DNA from: Portulaca oleracea | Taxonomy: Eukaryota; Streptophyta; Magnoliopsida; Caryophyllales; Portulacaceae | NCBI GenBank assembly: GCA_029582165.1 | Contig: CM055873.1 | Location: forward strand, 45,749,295-45,813,294 | DNA length: 64,000 nt | Reading direction: 5' to 3' | In this document: piece after piece, positions 59,978-64,000 of the stretch | Layout of the letters: each line of letters starts with the position of its first letter | How positions within the stretch are numbered: the first letter of the stretch is position 1 | Program-made: the position numbers and the translations under genes | The notes under the pieces: generated by a model | What the model was told of the DNA's origin: nothing | Database searches by the model: none | Seen by the model: only the letters and a program-made list of their open reading frames with translations

Positions 59978-62900
59978 TCAGCCTCTGCTTGCTGGGTCCT
60001 CCTGATCAACCTTGGGTGATTGGACTGTTTCTTTAACTTCAGATGATTCTTCTGACAATTTGTTGTCTGCACCGTATGTGGAACCATAGCCAGAAATTTC
60101 CATGGCCTTCTTGTGGTATGAACTACCCATCTGCTTGACGTAACATTTTAAAAAATGGCAATCTTAAGACCATAAAAAAATCGATTAAAGAACTCAAGAA
60201 CAAAAGGCAAAAACAAGGCTGATTAGATAACTCACCTGAGTTACAATAGCATACAGTGGCAGGGTGCTGTAACTGCATAGAATCTGTACAAATGTGCTTC
60301 AAGAACCAGGAAATTTGCCATAACAATGAATGTCAGGATTCCGATCAATTGAGAGAACAAGACACGGTACATTTCAAATTTTCAATAAGTCTTGGGGTGA
60401 ATTTTCTTCAGCTTAACTTGTCCAAGATATATAATCTTCCTTCACTCAGATTTCTTCAGATCCCACACTTGACCGATGCATTTATTTGCTTATTTTCGCC
60501 ACTCCAAGCCAAGCAGAGAAAAACAGAGATGGATACGAAGTAAGCAAAAAAACATGCACTTACACAATGATGAGTCTCGGGATGGTGAAGACAGCTCTAT
60601 CCATGCTACAAGCATTGAAACCATATCGTGACTGCAACATAATAATCAAGTAGCTAAGTAAACAACACTTTCATGTTTACTAATTTAACAAGAGTGCTCT
60701 TTAGGAAACTTGAGGATCCCTACTGACATAAATCCAGAAGAACAATGCTATTGCAAAAGCATTGCAGGAGAGGGTGGTGCGGATCAACGAGAGGAAAAGC
60801 CTTGGCTTATTGAACCAAAAGTAATGGTCCGACGGTTGAATTTTCACATCTGTGACAACATTCTGCCTTCTAACAACTTCAGTTGCTAACAGTGTGATCA
60901 CTTGCTCTAATTTGGTGCCCACAACAAGTACAAGCTGCAAAGAAAAGGGAAGACAAGAAAATTACTTCCCTTTTGCACATAATATTCTAAACTATCTGTG
61001 AAATGTCCATATTTTAAACCATAACGATATTAGGAAATCTTATCTTGGCAAGGTTAGAAGAACGGGGTCAAATGCATGCAGGATTTCCCCTTGGATCGGT
61101 TGGACAAAGATATGTTTTATTGGGGTTTATTCCCGACTAATCTACAACACTGACAGTAGAAATGTCTTGCTATTGGTATCACAGACTTGGTCAGAAACCG
61201 ATCAACTAGCATTTGTACCTACCATAACCCCCCCCCCCCCAAAAAAAAAAAGTTCCAAAAGAAAAAGTTCTGCAGAGAAACTAAAATGAATAAAGACTTT
61301 TCTACTTACCATTAATGGAAGAAATGCTATCCAAAAGTATGTGCGCCAACCTGTGTGGTTTTTGATAAATGAGTAAAAAACGAAAGGAAGACATGGAACG
61401 AAACATACATGTAAACAGGAGACGTTCAGAACCCAGTGGTATGTGGGAACAACTGATGAATCTTACCTGCTACATTAAGCAACAAAGAGATGATCACAAT
61501 CCCCCAAACATGCCAGCTGCATTGAACACGAGATGCCATTTGTGAGAAAGAGTAATGGTTCTGGTGGTTTGTCAGATAGATAATTTCTTTAAAGTTGCAA
61601 GAAACTCATTGCTTTCCAAAATTCAGATGATCAGGGTGTACCATTCAGGAAATAGTTAACACCTTCATGCAAACTACCTGATCGTGACAACCTCCACAAA
61701 ATCAGCTTCAAACGCATTTATCATGTACTCATAGAAGTTGAAGTTTGGCTTGTCCCTGCAATGTGTCTGGGAAAAGGATATAGTGAGACACCACTTCTTC
61801 CAAAGGCTATGGGAAACAGTTAAGTAGAAATTCTCGAAATCACAGTGAAGGATTGAAGAACGCAAGTATACAGAACTAAATTGATTACCGAAACAAAACC
61901 CGTACGCATTGCAGAGTAATCTGATTTTGTGACTGGGCCATACAGATGCTTGACGAATGAATGCTGAGACATAGAAACAGAAGAGTGCACAAAACTTGAG
62001 TATGTAATGGCCTTTTTGGCTGCTATGAATCAATAAGTTGAGTATATAATGGGAAATAATGGTACTTACCAACCAAATTCGCTTATTAGCATCCATACCC
62101 ATAAACCGGTTCTTGATGAAGTCATCATTTTTGACATGGATGATTTCTGTACAAGGAATTCTCCCAGGCAAAATGGGAAAAGATAAATATATATCTTATT
62201 GGATAACAACAAAATTGTAACCAAAACCATTTGAAAGAAATGGAATGACAGCTGAAAAGTACCATCCTTAGGGTCATTGATCTTCTCCAAGATGGATTCC
62301 TCCCATTGTCTCCACTGACTAATCTGCAGAACTAGGATGAATCAATTATCCGGGGAATCAACTAATGTTGAAGGACGTTTGACATTTAGGGATGAAGATT
62401 TTGTATAGCTGGTTAGCAAACTTACCTTTGAAGCTCCAAGGAGGACTGTCAAGACACATACGGTCACATGCACTACAGCTAACACAAAGATCAAGATGTG
62501 TAGATCATGAAGTGCATGGTAGGATAAAAGAGGAACCTTTCCCTGAAAGCAAGATAGTTAACAGATTAACAACAGGATTAGAGCCGTAAAACTGTTTCTC
62601 TCTTTATCATTACACACCATCGCAGGGTTTCTTGCTGCCAATAACAGCACAAGTGAAGCAAACAAATTTGCTCATGCATTGCATTTGCCAGTAGGAATGT
62701 GCCTATCTTGTACTGTACACAACCAAATTCATGATGGAAAAATTTACTTCCTTCAAACAAGAATAAGAGCTAGCTTGAACTCAGCAAACTTTCTGGCTGA
62801 ACTATCATTAGCCTCCACTTGTGGAGTAGAAAGTCAGTGATATTTCAACTCGAGTCAGAGATTAAACAGAAACAACCCTATCGCTAATTCAATTTTGGTA

Positions 62901-63948
62901 TACTAGATAGGTGTACCTCATAGATGACCGTAGAAGTTCTAAACTACTACCCTCCAATTTGATCCATATCCATTAAACTAACATATAAATTATGGTTACT
63001 TGTCTGAACTCTGAAGAAATAATGCATTCTTTCGGCACTTGTGTAGAATTACTCTGCCATAGTAGTAAATTATAAGCAGAAGGAAAACTGGATCGTAGTA
63101 AGCCGAATTATAGGGGTTGAGACAATGGTAATGCGAACTTTAAAAATGTATCACAGTAATCTGAACTATTGGACACTTGGATTTCATTACACCGCCACTG
63201 AGTCAGTCCAAGCTGAATGATATTTTGGAACTACTAGAATCCAAGATATGATAGTTTGGAATACTGCAATCTAATATGCTATAGTTTGGGATACTACAAG
63301 CAATTATATGATAGTTTGGACCATTACAATCCAGTATATTAAAATTTGGGATAACTACACTACAGGTATCACATAGGAAAACAATCCTCCTTTGGTGCCG
63401 CGTAGGAAATTCTGGTGGTGGTTTACTGAAATTCAAGAGTCCAATAGTTCAGCTTACTGTAATACATTTCTAAAGTTTGCTTACCATTGTCCCAACCGCT
63501 AATAGTTCAGCTTACAAAATCCAATTTTCCTAAGCAGAAATGCAAGAACAGCATATCAAGCAGTGAAAACATAGAGCAGAAAGGATTTATACCTGTGGGC
63601 AGTGTGAGAAAGAAGTCTGTGGGGCCATGGTCAAATTGGTTGTAGTTGTGGTGTTAGAATCCAGTAAATTGTCCTTCTTGAGCTTACAAGGAAGACCCGC
63701 ATGAGACCAACTTTCTGGAATACAAATCCCCACAATTACATCTTGTGATCTAGCCAGCAACAGAGATATCAACCCTAACAACATCAGCTCTGCATTGGAC
63801 CATCAAGTCATTCAGCATTATGATGAAATCTGACTTTTTCAGCATCAAAAACCAGCTTACAGCTGTTAAGTTAGACTAGATGTTTGAGACCTTCTTTCAG
63901 TTTTCGCAACGCCCTGAAAAGAAACCGCCTGTTCAACCTCTTCAACCT
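59978..63948 (-). CDS. MLO-like seven-transmembrane protein, array gene 4 (first exon off the right edge)
   Basis: Exons 2-14 are present: 63948..63891, 63789..63593, 62542..62426, 62323..62263, 62146..62070, 61963..61889, 61766..61678, 61516..61467, 61350..61310, 60934..60728, 60631..60564, 60296..60236 and 60130..59978, covering about 418 codons in phase. The first exon, expected to hold the N-terminal helix, lies beyond 64000. It keeps [28 protein letters not shown] and the conserved cysteines (GIC, LPC, SHC, NAC). It is the most diverged of the four, with a basic RLKRLNRRF at the start and a 50-residue acidic tail after TQ. Exon 13 uses the acceptor CTTGAAG|C, weaker than usual. It probably makes a full-length protein. 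Confidence 0.83.
63225..63372. repeat. Imperfect ~30-bp tandem repeat in MLO gene 4 intron 3
   Basis: Four to five diverged units of the type ATATGATAGTTTGGAATACT. Its function, if any, is unknown. Confidence 0.6.
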
Positions 63949-64000
63949 CTGCAAATGAAACCGAAATGGGTGGCCACATAAAGCATTGATTCATCAGAAA

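Noticed and set aside
1..64000. tRNA genes
   Set aside because: No sequence could be folded by eye with both internal promoter boxes; not claimed.

Overview
This is a piece of a plant nuclear genome, most likely a eudicot. Split genes have plant-type GT-AG introns and plant-specific families (MLO proteins, GPI-type lipid-transfer proteins, a plastid folate transporter). The spacers are AT-rich and full of plant transposons (CACTA, Helitron, hAT, Mutator-like, PIF/Harbinger, Stowaway, Cassandra-type and other TRIM elements, Copia remains). The species cannot be fixed from the sequence alone. All gene models were built by eye from splice sites, codon phase and family resemblance; no alignment was run.

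Layout. 1-2.9 kb: the 5' two exons of a plastid folate-biopterin (BT1-family) transporter on the minus strand, running off the left edge, with a Copia remnant in the intron. 3.4-6.7 kb: repeats, including a solo LTR carrying a 5S rRNA-like segment (Cassandra type). 6.7-15.55 kb: one CACTA (En/Spm) element with palindromic subterminal repeats, a broken TNPD-type transposase, a second transposon gene, a 203-bp higher-order minisatellite and two long hairpins. 16.1-20.9 kb: condensin II subunit CAP-G2 (plus, 4 exons). 21.7-26.2 kb: a hAT element, a Harbinger MITE and a probable Helitron. 26.7-30.3 kb: a seven-exon gene of the DUF1997 type (plus). 32.1-32.5 kb: a small two-exon plastid membrane protein (plus). 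33.3-38.9 kb: three GPI-anchor-type lipid-transfer protein genes (two minus, one plus). 40.0-64.0 kb: four MLO-like genes in tandem, all minus, the last cut by the right edge.

The genes are ordinary single plant genes rather than one pathway. Two local clusters stand out: the lipid-transfer trio (secreted, surface-anchored proteins) and the MLO array (seven-helix plasma-membrane proteins; some family members affect powdery mildew susceptibility). The MLO copies share exon phases and a very short C-terminal tail that lacks a recognisable calmodulin-binding region. One copy carries a 7-bp frameshifting deletion, one has lost an intron, and one uses a GC donor. The most unusual non-genic structure is the pair of adjacent long inverted repeats inside the CACTA element, upstream of its transposase.
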